A stretch of DNA of 64,000 nt from Citrifermentans bemidjiense Bem (GTDB taxonomy: Bacteria > Desulfobacterota > Desulfuromonadia > Geobacterales > Geobacteraceae). The stretch covers positions 3,719,501 through 3,783,500 of the forward strand of contig NC_011146.1 of the NCBI RefSeq assembly GCF_000020725.1, read 5' to 3'. Made by a program: the position numbers and the translations under genes. Positions 9,414 to 16,752 of this stretch are shown piece by piece (the first letter of the stretch is position 1; every line of letters begins with the position of its first letter). The notes under the pieces were generated by a model that saw only the letters and a program-made list of their open reading frames with translations, was not told the DNA's origin and searched no databases.

Positions 9414-9975
9414 AACTACCACCCTGTTTCCCTACCTCATACCGCAGTTCAACCATGCCGGTCCCCATCTGGCGAACGGAGGAAAGGCGCAGGATCGGGC
9501 TCAGGACACGGCGCGGAAACAACTGCTTGCCTTTGCCCAGCGTAACCGAGCCAATCTGGATAATGAGTTCGTCCAGAAGCCCTGCATCATAGAACTGACC
9601 CGCCAAGTCCCCGCCCCCGACAATCCAGATGTTCTTTGCCCTTGCGGCCAGACGCATATCGTTGTGAACCTGGCATACGTCGCCTTTCACGAACCTGATA
9701 TCTGCACCTTCAATTGCCGAGAGTGCGCGACTGGTAAATACCCATACAGGCTGGGTGTACGGCCAAGGAGAACCGGTCTCGGCAGCGACCTTGGCTGCAT
9801 TGCGGACCATCCACTCGTAGGTGGCCGATCCCATTGCCAGTGCGCCAACCTCAGCAACGAATTCCGGGTAGCTGGACTCCTCCAGGTTCCCAAGAGAAAA
9901 GAGCCACTCCAACGAGTCGTCCTCTGTCGCGATAAATCCATCCAGACTCGATGCGGTGTAGTACTGGGTCTTCAT
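9412..9975 (-). CDS. Dihydrofolate-reductase-fold (RibD C-terminal-like) reductase
   Basis: This 187-residue protein begins MKTQYYTASSLDGFIA, the usual start of RibD_C/DHFR-like proteins. It carries the ALAMGSATYEWM helix, PVWVFTSRAL, and the nucleotide-binding IWIVGGGDLAGQF near residue 120. Such proteins use NADPH; this stand-alone form is not folate-essential DHFR and its substrate is unknown. The start at 9975 matches the family; GTG at 9987 and ATG at 9984 are in frame but lie too near the GAGAGG ribosome site. Confidence 0.8.
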   Translation of the reverse strand: MKTQYYTASSLDGFIATEDDSLEWLFSLGNLEESSYPEFVAEVGALAMGSATYEWMVRNAAKVAAETGSPWPYTQPVWVFTSRALSAIEGADIRFVKGDVCQVHNDMRLAARAKNIWIVGGGDLAGQFYDAGLLDELIIQIGSVTLGKGKQLFPRRVLSPILRLSSVRQMGTGMVELRYEVGKQGGS

Positions 9976-10059
9976 AACTTCCATCACCTCTCGTGCCGGC
10001 TCTCATCGTCGCCGCCCTTAACCCCACTTCGGACCCTACATCACGTTCATAGATTAATT

Positions 10060-11286
10060 TTATGTCATTGAAGTTGCAACCAGTGCCAGGGTCAGAACGA
10101 CCATAACCAATACTGTAGCCCAGGATATGACGTTGTAGAATTTCGAGTTGGTATATTCTCCCATCAGGCTCTTGCTGTTTATGAGAATCAGCATGAATAT
10201 CAGAACGAACGGCAACATCACGCCGTTAACCACCTGAGAGATGAGCATGATGGCCACTAATGGGGCGTTTGGGAACAGAATGATCAGGGCACCGATAGCG
10301 ATTAGTCCAGTGTAAAGCCACATGAATTGCGGTGCTGTCTTGAAATTATGGTCAATGCCGGATTCCCACCCCATCCCTTCGCAAACATAATAGGCAGTAG
10401 CAAGCGGCAGAATTGAGGCGGCAAACAGAGAGGCATTTGCCAGACCGATGGCAAACATCACCGATGCATATTTCCCAGCCAGCGGTTCAAGGGCTTTTGC
10501 CGCATCAGCAGCATCATTGATGGTTATGCCGTGGGCATAGAGGGTTGCACCACAGGCGACAATGATGAAAAACGCCACCACATCAGTGATAATGCAGCCG
10601 ACTACGACATCGAGACGACTTGCTTTGTACTGCTCTATCTTGATGTTCTTTTCCACCACTGCCGATTGCAGATAGAACTGCATCCATGGCGCAATAGTTG
10701 TTCCAACCACCCCGATAATCATCATCAGATAGGACGGTTTCATGGAGAAGGTCGGCTTGACTGTTTCCGTCAACACCTGTGCCCATGGTGGAGCAGCCAG
10801 AACTGCCGAAACGATGTAGGTGACAAAGATGGTACAGGAGAAGAGGAATATCTTCTCTACAATCCTGTAGGTACCTTTCACTACCAGCCACCAGACCAAG
10901 AAAGCACCTATCGGCACTGAGATGTACTTGCTGACCCCGAATATCTCCATGCTTGCCGCCCATCCGGCAAACTCCGCAACCGTATTCCCCAAATCAGCAA
11001 GCAGCAGGCAAATCATCAGATAAAAGGTGGTCTTTACGCCGAACCGCTCCCGTATCAGGTCGGCAAGGGTCTTACCCGTAACCACTCCCATTCGGGCAAC
11101 CATCTCCTGAACAACCACCAGGGCAACGGTAATCGGAATCAACGTCCAGAGCAGCGAATAGCCGAACTGCGCCCCGGCAACAGAATAAGTAGTAATCCCG
11201 CCTGCATCATTATCTACGTTTGCCGTGATTATCCCCGGCCCGAGTACTGCGAGAAACATCAGGATGTTTTTTTTGTTGAGCTTCAT
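10060..11286 (-). CDS. Nramp-family divalent metal transporter with altered metal-site motif
   Basis: The 408-residue product is an inner-membrane carrier with about eleven hydrophobic segments and Nramp landmarks such as GPGIITAN at the start of helix 1. The metal-site residues differ from classical Mn/Fe Nramps. The helix 1 DPGN is DAGG (D27 kept, N replaced by G30). In helix 6 the usual MPH is APW (A199, W201), so the soft-metal methionine is missing. Loss of that methionine is, from memory, a mark of the Nramp-related magnesium transporters (NRMT). The gene upstream encodes a soluble MgtE-type Mg2+ sensor domain, which supports Mg2+ as substrate. The two genes are 61 bases apart on the same strand. 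Confidence 0.88.
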   Translation of the reverse strand: MKLNKKNILMFLAVLGPGIITANVDNDAGGITTYSVAGAQFGYSLLWTLIPITVALVVVQEMVARMGVVTGKTLADLIRERFGVKTTFYLMICLLLADLGNTVAEFAGWAASMEIFGVSKYISVPIGAFLVWWLVVKGTYRIVEKIFLFSCTIFVTYIVSAVLAAPPWAQVLTETVKPTFSMKPSYLMMIIGVVGTTIAPWMQFYLQSAVVEKNIKIEQYKASRLDVVVGCIITDVVAFFIIVACGATLYAHGITINDAADAAKALEPLAGKYASVMFAIGLANASLFAASILPLATAYYVCEGMGWESGIDHNFKTAPQFMWLYTGLIAIGALIILFPNAPLVAIMLISQVVNGVMLPFVLIFMLILINSKSLMGEYTNSKFYNVISWATVLVMVVLTLALVATSMT

Positions 11287-11347
11287 ATCTATTCTCCATT
11301 CCTATGCCTGAAATACGGTCTTGCCTTTTATTCGCAAGTTGCCACTC

Positions 11348-12598
11348 TTACGAGGGGTACCGTCTCCGCTTCAGGGCATAGGGGAGAAACAGCTCAACTA
11401 CATCGTCTATGGTAATAATACCAGCCATCGTCCTGTCATCCTCAAGTACCGGAACGGCAACAAGGTTGTATTTAGCCAGCAACTCCAGCACATCTTCCGG
11501 CTCGGCATCGACAGTGACCGTCTTGAGCTGTTCGGTCATAAGTTCGGATACTGGAAGGTCGGGATTGCTGATAAGCAGGTCTCTGAAGTTTACAACTCCG
11601 ACCAGTTTTTCTTGGGCATCGAGAACGTAGGCATAATAAAGCATTTCAATTTCTTCCGCCTGCCGCCGCAATTCTTCCATAGCCTGTGCCACGGTGGTTT
11701 CAGCGGATATGGCAATGAACTCGCTGGTCATGAGACCGCCAGCCGTATCGTCCTCATGCTCCATCAGTTCCTGGATTTCATCTGCCTCTTCCTTGTCCAT
11801 CAATCCCAGCAGTTCCTGCGCCATCTCTTCCGGCAAGTCGCCCAGCACATCGGCAGCTTCATCAGGCGGCATCTCTTCGAGGATGTCAGAAGCCTGTTCA
11901 CTGTCCAATTGGCTGATTATCTGGGTGCGAAGTTCCGGCTCCAGTTCATGAATGGCTTCCCCTGCTGTTTCATAGTCAAGATTGTTCAGCAGGTTTTGAA
12001 TGGACGCTCTCGGGATAGAAGATATGATACCGGCGATGTCAGCCGGATGCATTTCCGCCAACTGCTCACGGGCCTTGGAGAGGGTGAGTCCGGCAGTGTT
12101 TATTTCCAGAGCATTGACAAACTGCCAGCCGATTTCCTTCTGCGGAATCTCTTTCTGCACAAGAGACCAGACCTTCTCGTAACCAAGCCTTCTCAAAAGA
12201 CCTCTGAAACCTATATCGACCGAGAAGATGCATAACATTTTCCCGTATGGTGCAAGTTTCACGTCATTAACCCTGACGACCTTGGCACCATTCACATCCA
12301 CTATCTGCTTGTCGAGTACATCACGGGCCAAAAGAATCGCGTCGGATTGCCGTTCATAGAGGGGCATCTTTTCAATTGCTCCGGCAATTGATACGACAAT
12401 CGGGTTGAACAGGAGTACCGAGTGCCAGGAAGCAATATGGATTTTCTTCCCCTTTTTTATCAGGAGTCCGGTAACGACCGGCAGCCCTTCACCAGGAACA
12501 ATGGCAATATCCCATAATTTCCCGACCGACTTACCAGCCGGGTTGATGACCTGCTTGTTCAGCACTGAGCTGACATACAACTCCGTTGTAATCTGCAT
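11348..12598 (-). CDS. PRC-barrel, MgtE_N and CBS domain protein (soluble Mg2+ sensor-like)
   Basis: The 416-residue protein has two PRC-barrel-like segments (about 1-70 and 85-150), an MgtE intracellular N domain made of helical repeats (about 175-285, with LAEMHPADIAGII and EEMPPDEAADVLGDLP), and two CBS domains (about 290-410, ending ITIDDVVELF). In true MgtE channels this N-CBS unit closes the pore when Mg2+ is high, but here the five-helix membrane domain is absent. It probably regulates the Nramp-type carrier encoded just downstream; this is inference from pairing. The start at 12598 gives the usual MQITTELYVSSVL beginning with GGGGTG upstream; a longer frame to 12781 looks random and would run through an inverted repeat. 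Confidence 0.85.
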   Translation of the reverse strand: MQITTELYVSSVLNKQVINPAGKSVGKLWDIAIVPGEGLPVVTGLLIKKGKKIHIASWHSVLLFNPIVVSIAGAIEKMPLYERQSDAILLARDVLDKQIVDVNGAKVVRVNDVKLAPYGKMLCIFSVDIGFRGLLRRLGYEKVWSLVQKEIPQKEIGWQFVNALEINTAGLTLSKAREQLAEMHPADIAGIISSIPRASIQNLLNNLDYETAGEAIHELEPELRTQIISQLDSEQASDILEEMPPDEAADVLGDLPEEMAQELLGLMDKEEADEIQELMEHEDDTAGGLMTSEFIAISAETTVAQAMEELRRQAEEIEMLYYAYVLDAQEKLVGVVNFRDLLISNPDLPVSELMTEQLKTVTVDAEPEDVLELLAKYNLVAVPVLEDDRTMAGIITIDDVVELFLPYALKRRRYPS

Positions 12599-12746
12599 GC
12601 GACACCCCGATACACAGACCAAAGCCCGTGCGAATCTAATCAAGACCATACCAAAATCCACGCGCATGCAGGAGCATGCCCTGGAAAAAGGACAGCGATG
12701 AATTGTGTGTAATGGAGGGAATGGCAGAGGTTGCCTGATATTCCCC

Positions 12747-12784
12747 GTTATGGCCAACGTTCGCGTGTCAGCAAAGGCCATAAC
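12747..12784 (-). promoter_or_regulatory. Perfect 9-bp inverted repeat in the leader of the sensor-transporter pair
   Basis: GTTATGGCC at 12747-12755 is matched exactly by GGCCATAAC at 12776-12784, around a 20-base loop. It lies 150-185 bases before the start at 12598. It may be an operator or part of a structured 5' leader. It does not match the M-box or yybP-ykoY Mn consensus that I know. Confidence 0.4.
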
Positions 12785-13204
12785 AGAGCGGAGGTGTATG
12801 GATTAATGCCGGAACGAACGATATTGATTGCCTAAGATACAACTATGACTGCCCAATTGAGATAACCATCACCTTTCGTTTCGGCATGGGTACAACGAAA
12901 AAAGGCCACGGGGAACCGTGGCCTGGATACATATCATGCCGTGGTTCCCCACTCGTAGGTTTTCAGCAGTGCACAACGTAGGTCAGGAAGAACCAGCTAC
13001 CTTAGGTCAAGCCTTAATCCGGCAAGCCCTGGTCTACCCATTGGCGTCTTTCGACGTTTTTGGGCAGTAGCCTCTGTTTGTGCAAACGCCTCATGCTAAC
13101 GAGGAACAGTTTTAGATACTTCCGACAGCATTTAATGTCAATGTTTTTGAAAGCTGTGGAAATTATAACTTGTTTAACACATCTGAACATCTGTGACATC
13201 GACT
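12785..13204. other. Intergenic region between Fic remnant and Mg sensor gene
   Basis: The only clear signal in this stretch is the minus-strand terminator at 12898-12924. A 73-codon minus-strand frame (13014-13235) overlaps the end of the Fic remnant and has no recognisable features, so I do not call it. Confidence 0.4.
12898..12924 (-). terminator. Intrinsic terminator, minus strand
   Basis: AGGCCACGG at 12903-12911 pairs with CCGTGGCCT at 12916-12924. On the minus strand it is followed by six T. It would end transcripts coming from the Fic remnant. Confidence 0.8.
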
Positions 13205-13732
13205 CTACCTGCCTTTCATCCTCTCGGAACGCCATGCCCTCCCCTGCTCGGTCAGCCGGTATTTCTGAAGTCGACTATTCGGCTTGTCAGGTATGGTCAT
13301 CTCGATCCAGCCATCCGCCAATGCGGGCACTAGATAAAGTTGACGGAAGGATTCCCTGTGCTTCAGCCCTAGCGCGTTTTGAATGCTATCACGAGACATT
13401 TCTCCAACGAGTACCTCAAGCAAGCGTGCTATCTGCGGTGTGACTTGCGCGGTGACTTGGGGGGTCTGAGATTCGGCGATGGCCTGTTGCACCATTCCCA
13501 GCATAAACTCGACAAAGACTGCCGAATCGCCTTGCTTCGTGCTCTCACTCAGTGCGGCGTAATACTCCTGTTGGTGTTGGTGAACCAGGCTTTCAACGGG
13601 TATTTCTGCGAAGACAGGGTTCCATCTGGAAAGGATGAGGGGGCGAGGGAGCAGAGCCGCCAGGATTCCGGCCTGCTTTGCGTGCGGCTTGTTGGCTGTT
13701 ACCCAGAGAGTCCTGTTGATATCATCAATCAT
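13205..13732 (-). pseudogene. Remnant of a Fic-family protein gene (5' end lost)
   Basis: From about residue 29 on, the frame matches the C-terminal half of Fic proteins: PLILSRWNPVFAEIPVESLVHQHQQEYY, then a winged-helix tail (SRDSIQNALGLKHRESFRQLYLVPALADGWIEMTIP). The catalytic Fic motif HPFxDGNGR, which should lie just before LILSRWNP, is absent and is replaced by about 28 unrelated residues starting MIDDINRTL. With only 175 residues against the usual 330-380, and no AMP-transfer site, it should be inactive. The C-terminal winged-helix part might still be made and bind DNA. A repeat array lies upstream (13852-14031). Confidence 0.75.
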
Positions 13733-13851
13733 GCCGTAGCCTTACCCAATAAGATCGCCCCAATTTACCCAAGACAAAGGCAACGGTCAATTTATCTAAT
13801 GAAGTCAGTGAGAATTGGGCGTGTACGGGTCGAATCGGTCCCATTTTTTTT

Positions 13852-14031
13852 AAATATGTCGTTTTCCAATTCAAATATGTCATATTTTTTCCAAATGTGT
13901 CATTTTTGGGTCCAAATACGTCACATTTTTTTCAAATGCGTCATTTTTGAATTCAAATACGTCACATTCTTTCTAAATGTGACGTATTTGAATTCAAATC
14001 CGTCATTTTCTGGTTCGAATATGACATATTC
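13852..14031. repeat. Array of nine palindrome-like units at a 20.5-bp period
   Basis: Units of the form AAATRYGTCAYATTT begin at 13852, 13873, 13893, 13914, 13934, 13955, 13975, 13996 and 14017. The steps alternate 21, 20, 21, 20, 21, 20, 21, 21. Each unit is close to palindromic; the last, GAATATGACATATTC, is perfect, and AAATACGTCACATT with AATGTGACGTATTT (13955-13989) form a 14-bp inverted pair. T-runs recur once per unit, i.e. every two helical turns, which should bend the DNA. It looks like a phased binding-site array for a dimeric protein. A plus-strand frame through it codes only a repetitive peptide. Confidence 0.85.
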
Positions 14032-14211
14032 CCACCCAATCCATTATTGCCCGGGGTCGGGCGTGTGAAGGATTTTGTGTAAATGCCCTATCGGCTACAT
14101 AAGGGCGCGAAGGCAGAAGACCCCAGAATCGGTGACACGGTGGGCACAGGTAGACGAAACGCGTGCGGCGAATGCAATTTTGCCGGGGAAAACATATCGG
14201 CAGCAGACGGC

Positions 14212-14240
14212 AAAAAAGGGCCACGCTTTCGCGTGGCCCT
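14212..14240 (-). terminator. Original tRNA-Leu terminator, displaced by the island
   Basis: AGGGCCACGC at 14217-14226 pairs with GCGTGGCCCT at 14231-14240 and is followed on the minus strand by six T. It lies 32 bases beyond the displaced tRNA 3' end at 14272-14295, exactly where the terminator of the uninterrupted tRNA-Leu gene would have been. Confidence 0.8.
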
Positions 14241-14271
14241 TTACTATTGGTCTTCAATATTCAGTTTTTCC

Positions 14272-14295
14272 CGTGGTGCCGGAGCCGGGGTCGAA
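14272..14295 (-). other. Displaced 3' end of tRNA-Leu (att site, distal end of island)
   Basis: These 24 bases repeat the last 23 bases of tRNA-Leu plus two following bases (26098-26122), with one C missing from a CCC. This is the usual footprint of an integrase that uses a tRNA 3' end: the intact gene remains next to the integrase and the old 3' end is carried to the far side. Confidence 0.85.
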
Positions 14296-14349
14296 TACGC
14301 CAGGTAACATTCTGAATTTAAACGCTAAACCCAAAGACGGTTTTTTAAC

Positions 14350-14369
14350 ATACCCCTAAAAATACCCCC
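14350..14369 (+). other. ATACCCC repeats near the left end (possible integrase arm sites)
   Basis: ATACCCC occurs at 14350-14356 and ATACCCCC at 14362-14369. The same word occurs five times near the right end (25938-26010), so these are candidate arm-type binding sites for the integrase or its accessory factor. Confidence 0.45.
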
Positions 14370-14480
14370 ACCAAAAAAAACTTCACTGCTCGAAGACTCA
14401 AAAACATGCGATTTGATTCCCAGGGGGGGTAGGCTCTAACTTGGGTCGCCCCGATCAAAGAAGCAAAGCTTATCGGATCT

Positions 14481-15773
14481 TCAATCCTGCATCAGCCGCT
14501 CTTCGGGCGATTTCCACAGCCGAAGCAGTTGCAACGGATCCACGTTCCCAAGGAGTTGACGAGCCAGCTCCAGCCGCTCAATAATACAGGCTCTTTCTTC
14601 TTGATCAAGATCAGAAGCCAAACACTCGATCTCCTCAAAGAATTTCAGGATACCATTCGCCTCACTCCATCCCCTAATCACTCGTAGCAGATTGTCCCTG
14701 CTCTCCTTTATGGACTGAACACGCTGGCGCTCAGCTTCCACCTTCGCCCTTTCGAGCTTCTCTGCTTCCCAGTGGATCTCAAGCTCCCTGCGCCTCTGCC
14801 TCTCGATTTCGGCCCTTTTCTCTGCCTCCCCAAGGAGCTTCACGATAGTTACGGTCTCTGCCTCAACTTCTTTTACAGTTCCTTTCAGCTTTCCAGGAAA
14901 ATCTCCATTTTTTGACTCCCGCCACTGTCGTTGCCAACCGGCGCCGGGATATGGTGAATAAAACTGAATGCAAAGCCTGCCAGTCGGCATTTCGCGAACA
15001 GATTTCCAGCCGTACCCCCTCTGCACCCTCTTCGATTGCCGCAGGGTGAGATCAGAGACCTTAACGTACGTATCGTCGAGGTGTACGACCTCAACTTCTT
15101 CGGTCATTTCAAATATGGTAAGCCCTACAGCTACTTTGCCGATAAAAACCACGGTTGGTCGAGTAGGACTCCACAAATCCGAGTAATGCCGCTCCCTACC
15201 CCCTTTTTCTCGTTCATCCACGGCGGCACGCCACATATATGGTCCTGGTGGCTTTAGCATAACTCGATGCCCGCGCTCCTCGAAAAGCAGGTAAAGCTCG
15301 TTGGCAATTTCTATCGCGCGATCAATGCTGTGCTTAGATACAACTATGTCGGGGGAAATCCGCTTGGTCGGTTTTATGAATTCCGTGAAGAATGACTCTC
15401 GCCCATCCTTCAACTGCTTTTGGACGCCCTCAAGTAACGGGTGAAGCTTCGGAAGTTCGCTGCGGTTGCGGCGGACCACCTTCACTTGATGAGTTTGCAG
15501 AACTATGGGAGCCCGCCTCCCCTCGCCATACTGCACCCACTCAATCAACGCCCCGGTTTCAGGTACCGGCAGTGACGGGCGCTTCGGCATCTTGTGCCCG
15601 GCAGCCAGCTTTGCCCAGTATCCTCTATCCGGGCGCGGAACATTGAGGGAGGTACAGACACGGGCCATGAAGCTGGAGGAGACACCATACCGCTTCGCCA
15701 CCGTCGTCATTGGCTCGGCCCAAACCTCGTCGTAAAGCAATTCCCGGCTAACTGTGGGTCTTTCGCTACTCAC
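14481..15773 (-). CDS. HTH-containing protein of unknown function, island cargo
   Basis: A 430-residue protein starting at a GTG. The N-terminal 60 residues hold a helix-turn-helix: SRELLYDEVWAEPMTTVAKRYGVSSSFMARVCTSLNVPRPDRGYWAKLAAG. I have seen this LYDEVW-to-GYWAK block in many uncharacterised bacterial proteins. The middle has no known motif. Near residues 310-370 there is a long charged coiled coil (EAEKRAEIERQRRRELEIHWEAEKLERAKVEAE is part of it, interrupted here by few hydrophobics). The frame is open to a TTG at 15962, but that extension runs through sequence resembling an insertion-element end, and GTG 15773 has AGAGGA upstream. DNA binding is likely; the role is unknown. Confidence 0.7.
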   Translation of the reverse strand: MSSERPTVSRELLYDEVWAEPMTTVAKRYGVSSSFMARVCTSLNVPRPDRGYWAKLAAGHKMPKRPSLPVPETGALIEWVQYGEGRRAPIVLQTHQVKVVRRNRSELPKLHPLLEGVQKQLKDGRESFFTEFIKPTKRISPDIVVSKHSIDRAIEIANELYLLFEERGHRVMLKPPGPYMWRAAVDEREKGGRERHYSDLWSPTRPTVVFIGKVAVGLTIFEMTEEVEVVHLDDTYVKVSDLTLRQSKRVQRGYGWKSVREMPTGRLCIQFYSPYPGAGWQRQWRESKNGDFPGKLKGTVKEVEAETVTIVKLLGEAEKRAEIERQRRRELEIHWEAEKLERAKVEAERQRVQSIKESRDNLLRVIRGWSEANGILKFFEEIECLASDLDQEERACIIERLELARQLLGNVDPLQLLRLWKSPEERLMQD

Positions 15774-15835
15774 CTGTCGATATCCTCTGGACAAGAAGGA
15801 GTTAAAGCTAACTGCCAACCTCATCTTGAAAGGGA

Positions 15836-15895
15836 TGCGTATTCCGCGGCAAGTAGGCCGCCCATTCGGATCGAAATCGGCCACCCATTCCGATG
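15836..15895. repeat. Possible relic of an IS21-type terminus
   Basis: Two similar blocks, ATTCCGCGGCAAGTAGGCCG and CGAAATCGGCCACCCATTCC, resemble the multiple GGCCACCCATTCCG-like terminal repeats that I recall from IS21-family ends. No transposase frame remains nearby. The call is tentative. Confidence 0.3.
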
Positions 15896-16134
15896 ATTCC
15901 GCCCCCCCTGAGACCTCACTATTTAGAGGAGTCTGCAAAGGTAACAACATCTTGTTCGCCAAGGAAAAGGCGACCCGGAAACAGCTCTTCCAAGCGATTC
16001 ACGATCTTATAAATCCCCTGAACTAGCTGTGGCACATAGCAGTCAGGAGGCATGCTTGCACCTTGCAGGGGACATGGCCCGTAACATCTGAGCCCCTTCC
16101 GAACCCCTTGATTTAATCCCAGGGGGAACGCGAT

Positions 16135-16749
16135 TTAACTGGGTTTCTTGTAATTTTCTTCCCAGTGGGAAATGATATCCGAAATGTTGCGATGAAGAGC
16201 TTTAGCGGTAATTATGAGTTGATACACGCAAAAACCAAAATAGACCATGGAGGCATCAGTAAAAACCTTAAACACTGTAGGTTTCAAAACATTAGCATCT
16301 GACAACAGTTTAAAGCCGCCCACTCTAAAAAGCTCAAGGACATAATCAACGCTAATAGTTTTCGATACAGCTAAGGCAGCTTCAGTCTTTGGAAAAAAAG
16401 CAACAACCACAAACATAATAGTTGACCATAAACACATATACGTTGCTGTACCAAGGCTAGTGTCAATCTGCTTTAACGGGTCATACAGCTCTTTTGTATA
16501 AGCCCCATCTTTTTTTAATTTTTCTACATACTGTCGATATTCCGGGCTACCGTATACTACCTCGTTGAGTTTAAATGTGATGAATGTTCTAGCAGTGAAA
16601 ACAAATCCAGTTAATGCTAGGAGACCGGAGAAAATAGAATCAAGGCTGAGTCTCAGATTTGAAAAGGTTGAAAATTTGGTGGATACAATGCAAACACAAA
16701 CAAGAGCCCAATATACAAAATGTTTGTTTTTAGTATCCAAAAAAGTCAT
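16135..16749 (-). CDS. Four-helix membrane protein, second gene of a two-gene cassette
   Basis: The 204-residue protein has four predicted membrane helices: about residues 11-27, 33-58, 104-120 and 160-185, arranged as two hairpins with a charged cytoplasmic loop (EYRQYVEKLKKDGAYTKELYDPLKQID) between them. There is no signal peptide. It begins three bases after the stop of the 315-residue gene and has no clear ribosome site, so it is probably translationally coupled. Its base composition is far more AT-rich than any neighbour, a sign of recent transfer. A small four-helix protein paired with a larger soluble protein is the layout of the RexAB and Kiwa anti-phage systems, but I see no sequence proof of either. 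Confidence 0.7.
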   Translation of the reverse strand: MTFLDTKNKHFVYWALVCVCIVSTKFSTFSNLRLSLDSIFSGLLALTGFVFTARTFITFKLNEVVYGSPEYRQYVEKLKKDGAYTKELYDPLKQIDTSLGTATYMCLWSTIMFVVVAFFPKTEAALAVSKTISVDYVLELFRVGGFKLLSDANVLKPTVFKVFTDASMVYFGFCVYQLIITAKALHRNISDIISHWEENYKKPS

Positions 16750-16752
16750 TGT

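Noticed and set aside
12599-12840. M-box magnesium riboswitch before the sensor-transporter genes
   Set aside because: The conserved M-box segments (GGTGAGGCTCC, GCTGCTGCCC) are not present. Only a simple inverted repeat can be supported.
13014-13235. 73-codon minus-strand frame after the Fic remnant
   Set aside because: It overlaps the end of the Fic frame, has no ribosome site, and its sequence shows no domain or composition typical of real proteins.
13852-14031. CRISPR array
   Set aside because: Units are about 15 bp at a 20-21 bp period with no unique spacers, and no cas gene is in the window.
13379-14068. Plus-strand 229-codon frame through the Fic remnant and the repeat array
   Set aside because: It is antisense to the Fic remnant and then translates the 20.5-bp DNA repeats into a repetitive, aromatic peptide. 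There is no ribosome site.
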